The notes under the pieces were generated by a model. That model was not told the DNA's origin, made no database searches, and saw only the letters and a program-made list of their open reading frames with translations. Positions 16,163-23,335 of a stretch of DNA of 32,393 nucleotides are shown here, in pieces. The first letter of the stretch is position 1. Each line of letters starts with the position of its first letter. The stretch covers positions 1 through 32,393 of the forward strand of contig NZ_NUQE01000027.1 of assembly GCF_002582035.1 (NCBI RefSeq), given 5' to 3'. The stretch comes from Bacillus pseudomycoides (GTDB taxonomy: Bacteria > Bacillota > Bacilli > Bacillales > Bacillaceae_G). The position numbers were made by a program, and so were the translations under genes.

Positions 16163-17605
16163 ATGAAGTTTTTAAATTATATAAATGGTCAATGGAGAGA
16201 GCCATCTACTAATCAATATTCGAAAAACTATAATCCGCATAATGGGGAAGTATTAGGAGAATTTCCATTAAGTTCAGCAGACGATACACAAGCAGCCATT
16301 GCGTCTGCGAAAGAAGCATTTCAAAATTGGCAAGGCTTATCGTTTCAAGAGCGGGCAAGTTACTTATGGAAAGCAGCAGCGATTTTAAAAGAACGAGTGA
16401 CTGAAATCGGTCATGACCTAACGAGTGAGGAAGGAAAAACACTTGCTGAAGGTATAGGGGAGACGAAGCGAGCGATTAGTATTCTTGAATACTATGCAGG
16501 AGAAGCGAATCAGCCGGTGGGAGAAATCATTCCTTCCGCAAATCCGAAAACGATGCTCTACAGCAAACGAGTAGCGGTTGGACCAGTAGGATTAATTACG
16601 CCGTGGAATTTTCCAATTGCAATTCCAGTATGGAAAATGGCACCGGCACTTATTTACGGAAATACCGTTGTTATCAAGCCTGCAGAAATTACACCAAAAT
16701 CAGTATTTCACCTCGTGAATGCTTTTCATGAGGCAGGAATTCCTGCCGGCGTTATCAATTGTGTATTTGGAAAAGGTTCAGTAGTTGGAACGGAATTAAC
16801 AGAAAACCCTGATATAAAAGCGCTATCCTTTACCGGTTCGAATGGAGTTGGAAAAACAATTCAGCAAACTGCTGTTGCGAACGGCAAAAAAGTGCAACTA
16901 GAGATGGGTGGGAAAAATCCATTAGTTGTATTAAAGGATGCTGATATTAGCAAAGCAGTGGAGATTGCGATCAAAGGTGCATTTATGTCAACTGGACAAA
17001 AATGTACAGCAACAAGCAGAGTTATCATTGAAGAGGAAATTTATGAAGAATTTCGTAATGAACTCGTGCTGCGTACAGAGGCTCTTAAAGTTGGAAACCC
17101 ATTAGAAAATAATACGTTTATGGGCCCATGTGTATCTGAAAGCCAGCAGCAAACTGTTTTATCGATGATTGAATCAGGTAAGGAAGAAGCTTCTTTACTT
17201 TGCGGAGGAAGCGTACCGGAAGAAAACGAGTTAAAACAAGGATTTTATATTTTACCTACTATTTTTGAAGATGTACCTCACGATGCACGCATTGCGAAAG
17301 AGGAAATTTTCGGCCCAGTTATTTGTTTGTTTAAGGTGAGCAATTATAAAGAAGCAGTTCACTTGGCCAACGATACGGAGTATGGACTTAGCGCATCCAT
17401 TTGTACAAATAATCTAAGCCTTTCCCAGCAATTTATCGATGACATGGAAGTTGGAATGGTTCATGTAAACTCCGAAACAGCAGGAGCAGAGCCGCAAGTT
17501 CCGTTTGGAGGCATGAAAAATTCTAGTGCTGGACCACGCGAACAAGGAAAAACAGCTGCAGAATTTTATACAAGAATCAAGACAGTGTATGTAGATCAAG
17601 TATGA
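16163..17605 (+). CDS. gabD: NAD(P)-dependent semialdehyde dehydrogenase (succinate/glutarate semialdehyde)
   Basis: This is a 480-residue aldehyde dehydrogenase. The catalytic cysteine is C281 in [11 protein letters not shown], and the general-base glutamate lies in LEMGGKNPL. Other visible blocks are [20 protein letters not shown] and the C-terminal [19 protein letters not shown]. These features resemble the B. subtilis YcbD (2-oxoglutarate semialdehyde dehydrogenase) branch more than E. coli GabD, so the symbol is assigned by context. With GabT upstream, it should oxidise succinate or glutarate semialdehyde to the dicarboxylate. The start follows TTGGAGGTAG. An inverted partial bcr-type repeat follows and may act as its terminator. 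Confidence 0.88.
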   Translation: MKFLNYINGQWREPSTNQYSKNYNPHNGEVLGEFPLSSADDTQAAIASAKEAFQNWQGLSFQERASYLWKAAAILKERVTEIGHDLTSEEGKTLAEGIGETKRAISILEYYAGEANQPVGEIIPSANPKTMLYSKRVAVGPVGLITPWNFPIAIPVWKMAPALIYGNTVVIKPAEITPKSVFHLVNAFHEAGIPAGVINCVFGKGSVVGTELTENPDIKALSFTGSNGVGKTIQQTAVANGKKVQLEMGGKNPLVVLKDADISKAVEIAIKGAFMSTGQKCTATSRVIIEEEIYEEFRNELVLRTEALKVGNPLENNTFMGPCVSESQQQTVLSMIESGKEEASLLCGGSVPEENELKQGFYILPTIFEDVPHDARIAKEEIFGPVICLFKVSNYKEAVHLANDTEYGLSASICTNNLSLSQQFIDDMEVGMVHVNSETAGAEPQVPFGGMKNSSAGPREQGKTAAEFYTRIKTVYVDQV

Positions 17606-17678
17606 GTTGAACCAATCGGGCATTAACGGTCAGTTATCCCCCGTCTATCTTGGGGGATTCTACTGATCGTTAATACAG
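17603..17678 (-). repeat. Inverted partial bcr-type repeat after gabD
   Basis: On the minus strand it reads ATTAACGATCAGTAGAATCC-CCC ... GGGGGATAACTGACCGTTAA-TGCCCGATTGGTTCAAC, the left half of the repeat. All other copies in the window lie on the plus strand. It forms a hairpin able to end the gabPTD transcript. Confidence 0.65.
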
Positions 17679-17715
17679 GACAAAATAAATCGATGCACAA
17701 TAATGGGGGATGAAC

Positions 17716-18075
17716 ATGCGTAAAGGTACTTTTTTCATGGCAGGACATGCGAGGCTTCCGAAAGGGATGGCTGTACGCAGCGTCTATGAAACACTAACGA
17801 TTACAATAGAGGCAGATCACAAATATCATGTAATTATCGAATCATCATGTACCCTTGCGACAGGACATGGAAGGGATTTTATTTCTCAACTTTTAAGAGG
17901 ACATAGTTTACGAGATGGTATTGAAGACGTCATTCAAGAAATTTCTTACCATTATCAAGGAAAAGCACAAAATGCGATCATTAGCGCTTTAAAAGATTTG
18001 TACCGCCAATATACAAGTTACGTAAACGGCGAAACACCTCAGGAGGAATATGAGGAAATTGGTCCGTTAAAGTAA
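17716..18075 (+). CDS. DUF3870-type protein
   Basis: The product is 119 residues from the second ATG (17716), spaced correctly from GGGGGA; the ATG at 17710 abuts that site. It opens FFMAGHARLPKGMAVRSVYE and continues ITIEADHKYHVIIESSCTLATGHGRDF, which I recognise as the DUF3870 pattern. No enzymatic motif stands out, though His and Cys residues (SSCTLATGHGRDF) could bind metal. It sits between the semialdehyde dehydrogenase and glutarate hydroxylase genes, hinting at an accessory part in this pathway or its regulation. Function is unknown. Confidence 0.8.
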   Translation: MRKGTFFMAGHARLPKGMAVRSVYETLTITIEADHKYHVIIESSCTLATGHGRDFISQLLRGHSLRDGIEDVIQEISYHYQGKAQNAIISALKDLYRQYTSYVNGETPQEEYEEIGPLK

Positions 18076-18087
18076 AACTAAATTATG

Positions 18088-18196
18088 AAACTGTCGAGTT
18101 TATTGCACTTTCATGTTTAAAGAGCGTTCGTAAACGAGAGCCAGTTGTATTCCAGCTTATTTGATGCCTGGAATATAACTGGCTCTTTTATTTTTA
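18088..18196 (+). promoter_or_regulatory. Candidate structured leader, copy A (hairpin plus terminator)
   Basis: AAACTGTC is followed by a hairpin, GCACTTT (18105-18111) with AAAGAGC (18119-18125) and an A-A mismatch, then TCGTAA, then a terminator whose 18-bp arms start GAGCCAGTTGTA (18138-18155 / 18168-18185) and end in a T-rich run. The ribosome binding site of the Cys-rich gene follows at once. The same order recurs at 18488-18597. No known riboswitch class was recognised. Confidence 0.5.
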
Positions 18197-18216
18197 CATA
18201 ATAAGGAGGCAGGAAC

Positions 18217-18360
18217 ATGTCAAAACGAAGTGAAGTTCAAGGTGTAAAGGAGCAGGTAAAGCCCAAAAGAGGGTGCGTAGAAAACGATGCAGAGAAATCG
18301 TGTAAAATGTGTAAAGTATGTCGGCGAAATAAAGACAAGTATACGAATGCAAATAAATAA
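18217..18360 (+). CDS. Small Cys-rich protein (47 residues)
   Basis: A strong AAGGAGG at 18203-18209 precedes an ATG opening 47 codons. The protein is basic (MSKRSEVQGVKEQVKPKRGC) and has four cysteines at 20, 29, 32 and 35 in the pattern C-x8-C-x2-C-x2-C, suggesting a small metal-binding (zinc) knuckle. No family was recognised. It is preceded by the structured leader shared with csiD, so the two may answer the same signal. It lies between DUF3870 and csiD on the same strand. Confidence 0.6.
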   Translation: MSKRSEVQGVKEQVKPKRGCVENDAEKSCKMCKVCRRNKDKYTNANK

Positions 18361-18370
18361 CATAAATACA

Positions 18371-18399
18371 TTGACAATCAGAAAATTTTGAATTATTAT
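18371..18399 (+). promoter_or_regulatory. Sigma-A promoter of the csiD transcript
   Basis: TTGACA, exactly 17 bp, TATTAT. Transcription would start near 18406, giving a leader of about 220 nt before csiD. So strong a promoter with such a long leader suggests post-initiation control. Confidence 0.7.
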
Positions 18400-18487
18400 C
18401 TAGTTATAAAGTGATAAGATCCATATGAGAAATAAGCCTTCTCTACATCCGATCTTCGCTTTCTGTTTTGCACATATTTTAATAAAA

Positions 18488-18597
18488 AAACTGTCTATTA
18501 TTATTGTACTTTAAGCGATTAAAGAACACTCGTAATTTTAAGCCAGTTGTACGTTTCTACAATTTATAATTGTGGATGCGTATGACTGGCTTTTTAG
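18488..18597 (+). promoter_or_regulatory. Candidate structured leader, copy B, upstream of csiD
   Basis: AAACTGTC is followed by a hairpin GTACTTTAA-GCGA-TTAAAGAAC (18506-18527) with a GNRA-type loop and the same A-A mismatch as copy A, then TCGTAA, then a terminator with arms AAGCCAGTTGTACG and CGTATGACTGGCTT (18540-18553 / 18579-18592) and T5. The csiD ribosome binding site AAGGAGGA follows about 13 nt later. Confidence 0.5.
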
Positions 18598-18625
18598 TTT
18601 ATTTGGACTAAGGAGGAAGAGATCG

Positions 18626-19558
18626 ATGATTATGGAACAAGAAACGAAGATGAAATTTGCAAAGAAATATGAAGGATATGAAATTGTGCCTCATCCGGAA
18701 CATAAGCGCTTGTATCATATTGTGTTAGATCAACAATTGCTTCAACAATTCTTTGAAGAGGTAAAAGAACATTCTGAGCAATCGTTGCAATATATTCCTT
18801 ATTCTCGCTTAATCCTTGCTGATCAAATGAAAAAGATCTTTGGTGCATCCTTTATGGAGAATATTCGAGGGATTATTCACGACCGTGAAACGGGCGGATT
18901 TACAATTGGTGTACAGGGCGAAACGACAGATGCAGGAGACTATGTGAAATTTGCAACGGCATTAACGCACTTAATTGGTACACCTAACTTTGATGCAATG
19001 ACAGGAACGTATTATGCTAGATTTAACGTGAAAGATACAGACAGCAGTGATTCTTATCTTCGCCAAGCGTATCGTTTGTTCACGCTTCATACAGATGGAA
19101 CATTTGTTGACGAACCGACAGATTGGCTGCTTATGATGAAAATTGAAGAAAAGAATGCAGTAGGCGGCGAATCACGTTTACTTCATTTGGATGATTGGGA
19201 GGAGCTTGATAAGTTTCGAAATCATTCGCTAGCATCTGTCAAAATGACGTACAAAGCACCGCCAAGTAAAAATACACAAGAAATTGTATACCGTGAAACA
19301 TTTTTTGATGTAAATAATGCGCCGTGCATTTGCTTTATCGATCAATTCGCTTATCCTGATAATATTGAACAGGCAACATATCTGAAGGAACTATCACACT
19401 CTGTTGAAAACTCACCAGCAACGCATGCATTAAAATTACCAGTTGGTGATTTAGTTCTTTTAAATAATCTATTTTGGATGCACGGGCGAGCGCCTTTTGA
19501 GAAGAATAAAGATTTATATCGAGAGTTAATGCGCCAACGCGGCTGCTTCTCTAAATAA
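18626..19558 (+). CDS. csiD: Glutarate 2-hydroxylase (CsiD/GlaH family)
   Basis: The product is 310 residues from the ATG at 18626, nine bases after GGAGG; the frame is open upstream through the leader terminator but that part is not family-like. It is an Fe(II)/2-oxoglutarate-dependent dioxygenase. The iron ligands are H155 and D157 (LHTDGTF) and H286 (WMHGR). It hydroxylates glutarate to L-2-hydroxyglutarate while converting 2-oxoglutarate to succinate. FTIGVQGETTDAGDYVKFATAL and GTYYARFNVKDTDSSDSYLRQAY are characteristic of CsiD. The next gene encodes the oxidase that uses its product. The C-terminus ends ELMRQRGCFSK. Confidence 0.93.
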   Translation: MIMEQETKMKFAKKYEGYEIVPHPEHKRLYHIVLDQQLLQQFFEEVKEHSEQSLQYIPYSRLILADQMKKIFGASFMENIRGIIHDRETGGFTIGVQGETTDAGDYVKFATALTHLIGTPNFDAMTGTYYARFNVKDTDSSDSYLRQAYRLFTLHTDGTFVDEPTDWLLMMKIEEKNAVGGESRLLHLDDWEELDKFRNHSLASVKMTYKAPPSKNTQEIVYRETFFDVNNAPCICFIDQFAYPDNIEQATYLKELSHSVENSPATHALKLPVGDLVLLNNLFWMHGRAPFEKNKDLYRELMRQRGCFSK

Positions 19559-19563
19559 TATAC

Positions 19564-19596
19564 ATGGCGGGCCTTCCTATAAGGCCTGCCTTTCAT
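19564..19596 (+). terminator. Hairpin between csiD and lhgO
   Basis: GGCGGGCCTT and AAGGCCTGCC pair around CCTAT and are followed by TTTC. The short T run may allow read-through into lhgO. Confidence 0.65.
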
Positions 19597-19640
19597 GATA
19601 TATAGGTATACGTACATATACAATATAAGGAGGAAGTTTG

Positions 19641-20873
19641 ATGTATGATTTTATAATTATCGGTGGAGGGATTGTTGGGCTGTCAACTGGGATGGCCTTA
19701 ACGAAAAAATTTCCTCATGCCAAAATCGCAGTCATTGAAAAAGAGAGTGGACTTGCACATCACCAAACTGGACATAATAGCGGTGTGATCCATTCCGGCA
19801 TTTACTATAAACCAGGCAGCTACAAAGCGAAATTTGCAAAAGAAGGAAATGCAGCGATGGTCCAGTTTTGTAAAGAAAACGGAATTGCCTATGATATGTG
19901 CGGAAAGGTAATTGTAGCGACAGAAAAAGAAGAGCTTCCTCTTTTGCAAAACCTTTACGAGAGAGGTTTGCAAAATGGCTTGGAGATTTCTAAAATTGAT
20001 CAAGGAGAATTAGCAGAAATTGAGCCGCATGTAAAAGGATTAGGAGCGATTCGAGTTCCTTCTTGCGGCATTGCCGATTATAAAGGGGTAAGTTATGCGT
20101 TTGCACATTTCATCCAAGAGCACGGGGGAGAAGTGCACTTAGATACAAAAGCAGAACATATTTTTGAGAAAAAAGATTTTGTTACAATCGAGACAAATCA
20201 AGGCGTTTTTGAAACACGGTTTCTTATTAACTGTGCAGGGTTACATAGTGATCGGATCGCTAAAAAAACAGGATTATTAACGGATATGAAAATTGTACCG
20301 TTTCGAGGCGAGTATTATGAACTTGTTCCAGAAAAGCGCCATCTCGTGAAACACTTAATTTATCCTGTTCCAAATCCAGATTTTCCGTTCCTAGGTGTTC
20401 ATTTTACACGAATGATAAACGGAGACGTACATGCAGGACCAAATGCGGTATTAAGCTTTAAGCGCGAAGGATATACAAAAAAAGATTTTGATCTAAAAGA
20501 CTTTATGGAAACAATGACCTACGCCGGCTTTTGGAAAATGGCAATGCCAAATATGAAAGAAGGCATGAAGGAGATGATTCGCTCTTTTAGCAAACAATCA
20601 TTCCTTAAAAGCTTGCAGCGCTTAATACCAGAGCTCACTGATAAGGACATCGTTCCAACTCATGCTGGTGTAAGAGCACAGGCGATTCTATCCAACGGAA
20701 ACATGGTAGATGATTTTTGCATTATTTCAGGCACTAATTCCATGCATATTTGCAATGCTCCGTCTCCGGCTGCGACAGCGAGCTTGAAAATTGGGGAAGA
20801 GATTGCGGAGAAAATTCCAGATACAATTGCAGATAGTTTAAGTTCTTCGGGGGCGTTTCGGGTGAAGGCTTGA
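19641..20873 (+). CDS. lhgO: L-2-hydroxyglutarate oxidase/dehydrogenase
   Basis: The product is a 410-residue FAD enzyme of the DAO family. The ATG at 19641 follows AAGGAGGAA. The Rossmann motif IIIGGGIVGLSTGMAL is at the N-terminus, then HQTGHNSGVIHSGIYYKPGS and, near the C-terminus, THAGVRAQAI, all typical of LhgO (YgaF). It oxidises L-2-hydroxyglutarate to 2-oxoglutarate and passes electrons to the respiratory quinone pool in the E. coli enzyme. It completes the glutarate route started by CsiD and regenerates the 2-oxoglutarate that CsiD and GabT consume. The last 30 residues are Ser/Ala-rich. A strong terminator follows. Confidence 0.94.
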   Translation: MYDFIIIGGGIVGLSTGMALTKKFPHAKIAVIEKESGLAHHQTGHNSGVIHSGIYYKPGSYKAKFAKEGNAAMVQFCKENGIAYDMCGKVIVATEKEELPLLQNLYERGLQNGLEISKIDQGELAEIEPHVKGLGAIRVPSCGIADYKGVSYAFAHFIQEHGGEVHLDTKAEHIFEKKDFVTIETNQGVFETRFLINCAGLHSDRIAKKTGLLTDMKIVPFRGEYYELVPEKRHLVKHLIYPVPNPDFPFLGVHFTRMINGDVHAGPNAVLSFKREGYTKKDFDLKDFMETMTYAGFWKMAMPNMKEGMKEMIRSFSKQSFLKSLQRLIPELTDKDIVPTHAGVRAQAILSNGNMVDDFCIISGTNSMHICNAPSPAATASLKIGEEIAEKIPDTIADSLSSSGAFRVKA

Positions 20874-20886
20874 ATAGGTGAGACTT

Positions 20887-20931
20887 AATAAAAGGATGGT
20901 TTTGGTTCATATACCGAAACCATCCTTTTAT
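20887..20931. terminator. Terminator of lhgO
   Basis: ATAAAAGGATGGTTTTGGT and ACCGAAACCATCCTTTTAT form a long stem with one G-U-type mismatch around TCATAT. It ends the metabolic region; the toxin locus begins after it. Confidence 0.9.
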
Positions 20932-21072
20932 GTTGTTGCTTTCATAAAATATGGTAAACATATAAGTCGTTTGATAAAATTACCGTATTGAACATTTTTT
21001 GAACAGAAAATGAAATTGTGGTTAAGAAAATACAAATCTAGCATGTTGTATTTATAAAAAGGAGGTTTAGAA

Positions 21073-21456
21073 ATGCCAGAAGGTTTTTGGGATCGAGCTG
21101 GGAATTTATTGCATATTGGTTATACAGAAAATGAACGAAAACGTGATCAATATGATCGGTTATATGAATATTTAAAATCGAAGGAAATACAAGTAAGACA
21201 AAGTATTGAGAAAGCAGAGTCGGCAAAGAGAAGTTATGCAGCAAAAAGCAATGGCTTGCCGGCTGGGAAAATTCCAGCTCGGGAATTTGAGGATAAACGT
21301 CACCAAAAAGATGATACTTTATCAGGACTCATGACTCATTTTAAGGATTCTTTAGATAGCGTTACACATGCTAAAAATAGAGCATACAGTAAATATTTAG
21401 AGTATAAAGCAAAAGCAGTGGCAGAAGAACGGGAAGCTGCGGCAAAGAAAAAATAA
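21073..21456 (+). CDS. YwqH-like DUF5082 protein (LXG toxin partner)
   Basis: This is a 127-residue, highly charged, mainly helical protein with a long coiled-coil-prone middle (YDRLYEYLKSKEIQVRQSIEKAE and DSVTHAKNRAYSKYLEYKAKAV). It resembles B. subtilis YwqH, the first gene of the ywqHIJK LXG toxin operon. Such small helical proteins are thought to bind the LXG domain and serve as targeting partners for type VII secretion. AAAGGAGG lies just upstream, and the gene starts the operon-like series ending in the toxin. Confidence 0.8.
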   Translation: MPEGFWDRAGNLLHIGYTENERKRDQYDRLYEYLKSKEIQVRQSIEKAESAKRSYAAKSNGLPAGKIPAREFEDKRHQKDDTLSGLMTHFKDSLDSVTHAKNRAYSKYLEYKAKAVAEEREAAAKKK

Positions 21457-21506
21457 ATGCAAACTACGAATTATAGCGGAAGTTTAGTAGAAACGGAGGT
21501 TTAAAC

Positions 21507-21812
21507 ATGAGTGGGAAAGAAATTGAAATTTCTGGTGAGGGAGCGGCAAATGCAATTTCCTATGCACAGCAAATTGAAAATAGTGTAAAAGACGCACTTC
21601 AACAAGCGAAAGACTTACAAGCAACTGTAACAAGCTCTCAGTGGAAAGGAAAAACACGAGATGAATTTCTATGTTATTTGGAGTTAATCATTCAGTTCAA
21701 TGCAGATATGGCAGATGCACTTGAAGATCATACAAAAGCGTTGAAAGATCTCGACACACATATTCATACATTCTCTAACACAACTGAAGTACAAACGATT
21801 AAAAACCTGTAA
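21507..21812 (+). CDS. YwqI-like WXG100-related protein (LXG toxin partner)
   Basis: This 101-residue helical hairpin protein has the WXG-like turn SSQWKGKTRDEF near residue 47, with helices on both sides (ISYAQQIENSVKDALQQAKDLQ and FNADMADALEDHTKALKDLD). The family is the WXG100/DUF5344 group (YwqI). Such proteins pair with the LXG domain of the toxin for export by the type VII (Ess/Yuk) system. AACGGAGG precedes it. An IS605-type mini element begins immediately after its stop codon and separates it from the next operon genes. Confidence 0.82.
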   Translation: MSGKEIEISGEGAANAISYAQQIENSVKDALQQAKDLQATVTSSQWKGKTRDEFLCYLELIIQFNADMADALEDHTKALKDLDTHIHTFSNTTEVQTIKNL

Positions 21813-22208
21813 TGAATACTCCCCCACTTAACTTCGTTTGAAGTAGGGGTTTCTAACGTATCGAACATTGCTGAATGCTTAACGTTAGTGGAGTTGACAC
21901 AATGGTGTGCTAAAAACACCCAACCCCTCTATCCCATTAGTCTTGCTTTTGGGACTGCGTATGAGCCTACTGCAAGATTCTTAAGAGTCATCAACACGTC
22001 TTCGGCTACTTTTTAGGCTTGAACATTTTACATAGCAGAGCCAATATGTACCTGCTACAACTTCGTATGTTCAGTTTTCAAAGTACAACTTGTGCATGGG
22101 AATATCATATCATAAGAACAAATGTTTCGCCTAGCAAAAACCGAAATTCACCCCGCTACTTATTTCTGGGCTGCGCCCTTCGCGAAATTGAAGTAGGGGT
22201 ACTCTTTC
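21813..22208 (-). mobile_element. IS605-type mini element without tnpB
   Basis: Read on the minus strand, the left end near 22205 has a CCCCTACTTCAATTTCGCGA-AGGGCG-AGCCCA hairpin block. The right end near 21815 has CCCCTACTTCAAACGAAGTT-AAGTGGGGGA. The interior (about 390 bp) has no transposase frame but ends with sequence resembling the tnpB 3' end/omega-RNA region of Bacillus IS605-type elements. The left-end block also occurs ahead of the tnpB at the window's right edge (32018-32090). It is probably a nonautonomous derivative mobilised in trans. Exact ends are uncertain by a few bases. Confidence 0.65.
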
Positions 22209-22240
22209 GGTAAAATCTGATAGAAATGAGGGATCAAACG

Positions 22241-22972
22241 ATGCAAAATCACATAGAAAGCTTCAGTCCTTCTGAATTGTATGTCTTAGCTGGTGCAGCT
22301 GGCGTTACTTATTTATTTGGTTTACCTGAACGGGAAAAACTCATAATGGGTGATGCCGATTGTGTAACGAAAGCAACCGAAAGCTTGAGGAGAAAAGGGC
22401 TTATTATGGAAGACGGCGGACTGACAATGGCTGCATTCCAACTCATTGAATTACTGAAAGCATATCAAGAAAGTCAGGAATATACGCGATTCAATAACCT
22501 GCTTGTAGGATTTTTACCAAATGACAAAGACCGAGTAGCTGTACTAACAGAAATAAAGCCAGATGAGAAATATGAACTCCATTACATACCGAAGCGGGAT
22601 GTGTATTTATCGTTATTAGAGAGAATTCCATTTCTAATGAGAGAACCGAGAGAGAAAGATACTACGTTTCTAACAAATAAGATGACGCAGGAAGAACAGG
22701 AAACATTTGAAGAAATGGATTTATCGCAAAAAGAAATATTAGCAATAGAAACATTCAGTCGACCGCGTACAACAAGTTTAACAGAACAAGGAAAATGGGA
22801 TTGTTTCTTATACTTCACAGAGGGAGAAGATTATATCCAAATTGATGTAGAACGGAAACGATATGAATGGATTAGTCTATATGCCTTAAATAAGAAAATA
22901 TATGATGTGTTAAAAATGCCATATAAGAAATTTATTGATCCAAAAAGTTTATCATTAGGAGGAATAAACTGA
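22241..22972 (+). CDS. DUF5081-type, EspG-like type VII secretion accessory protein
   Basis: The product is 243 residues from the ATG at 22241, which follows GAGGGAT; the upstream ATG at 22226 would include that site. It starts with a short helical domain (FSPSELYVLAGAAGVTYLFGLPE) and continues with mixed strands. I read it as the DUF5081 family found in Firmicute type VII loci, with an assumed EspG-like chaperone role for LXG toxins. The call is tentative, but its position between the WXG-like genes and the toxin supports it. Its stop overlaps the next start (TGATG). Confidence 0.6.
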   Translation: MQNHIESFSPSELYVLAGAAGVTYLFGLPEREKLIMGDADCVTKATESLRRKGLIMEDGGLTMAAFQLIELLKAYQESQEYTRFNNLLVGFLPNDKDRVAVLTEIKPDEKYELHYIPKRDVYLSLLERIPFLMREPREKDTTFLTNKMTQEEQETFEEMDLSQKEILAIETFSRPRTTSLTEQGKWDCFLYFTEGEDYIQIDVERKRYEWISLYALNKKIYDVLKMPYKKFIDPKSLSLGGIN

Positions 22973-23304
22973 TGCACGCACAAATGACGGATGGCAGTTC
23001 AGGAGGAGGCGGCTCACAAGTTTTAGTCAATTTCACAGAAATGGTTGATATCGCAACGCGCCTGCAAAATATTTATAACCTGTATGCTGATGGCGTAGCG
23101 AAAAATATTGATAGTCTAACAAACTGCGATTTTTATCGAAAAGGCGAAGCAACAGAAGTCATTAAGCAGTACAACGAAATATTAGGAAAAACGATGGAAC
23201 TCGCAGACAATTATAGACAAGCGGCACTCCTTGTGAACTATACACTAGAAGAAATGATCAAAAAGGATGAAGAATTACAAAAAATCTTAGGTACTATCGG
23301 TTAA
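22972..23304 (+). CDS. Small WXG100-like / TIGR04197-type protein
   Basis: This is a 110-residue helical protein with a Gly/Ser-rich N-terminus (MTDGSSGGGGSQVLVNF) followed by two helices around CDFYRKGEAT, which takes the place of a WXG turn. Its start overlaps the upstream stop in TGATG, implying translational coupling. It is likely another LXG partner exported with, or presenting, the toxin. The toxin gene begins 31 bp later. Confidence 0.7.
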   Translation: MHAQMTDGSSGGGGSQVLVNFTEMVDIATRLQNIYNLYADGVAKNIDSLTNCDFYRKGEATEVIKQYNEILGKTMELADNYRQAALLVNYTLEEMIKKDEELQKILGTIG

Positions 23305-23335
23305 TCACTATACGGCAAAGGGGGATGAAAAAGAA

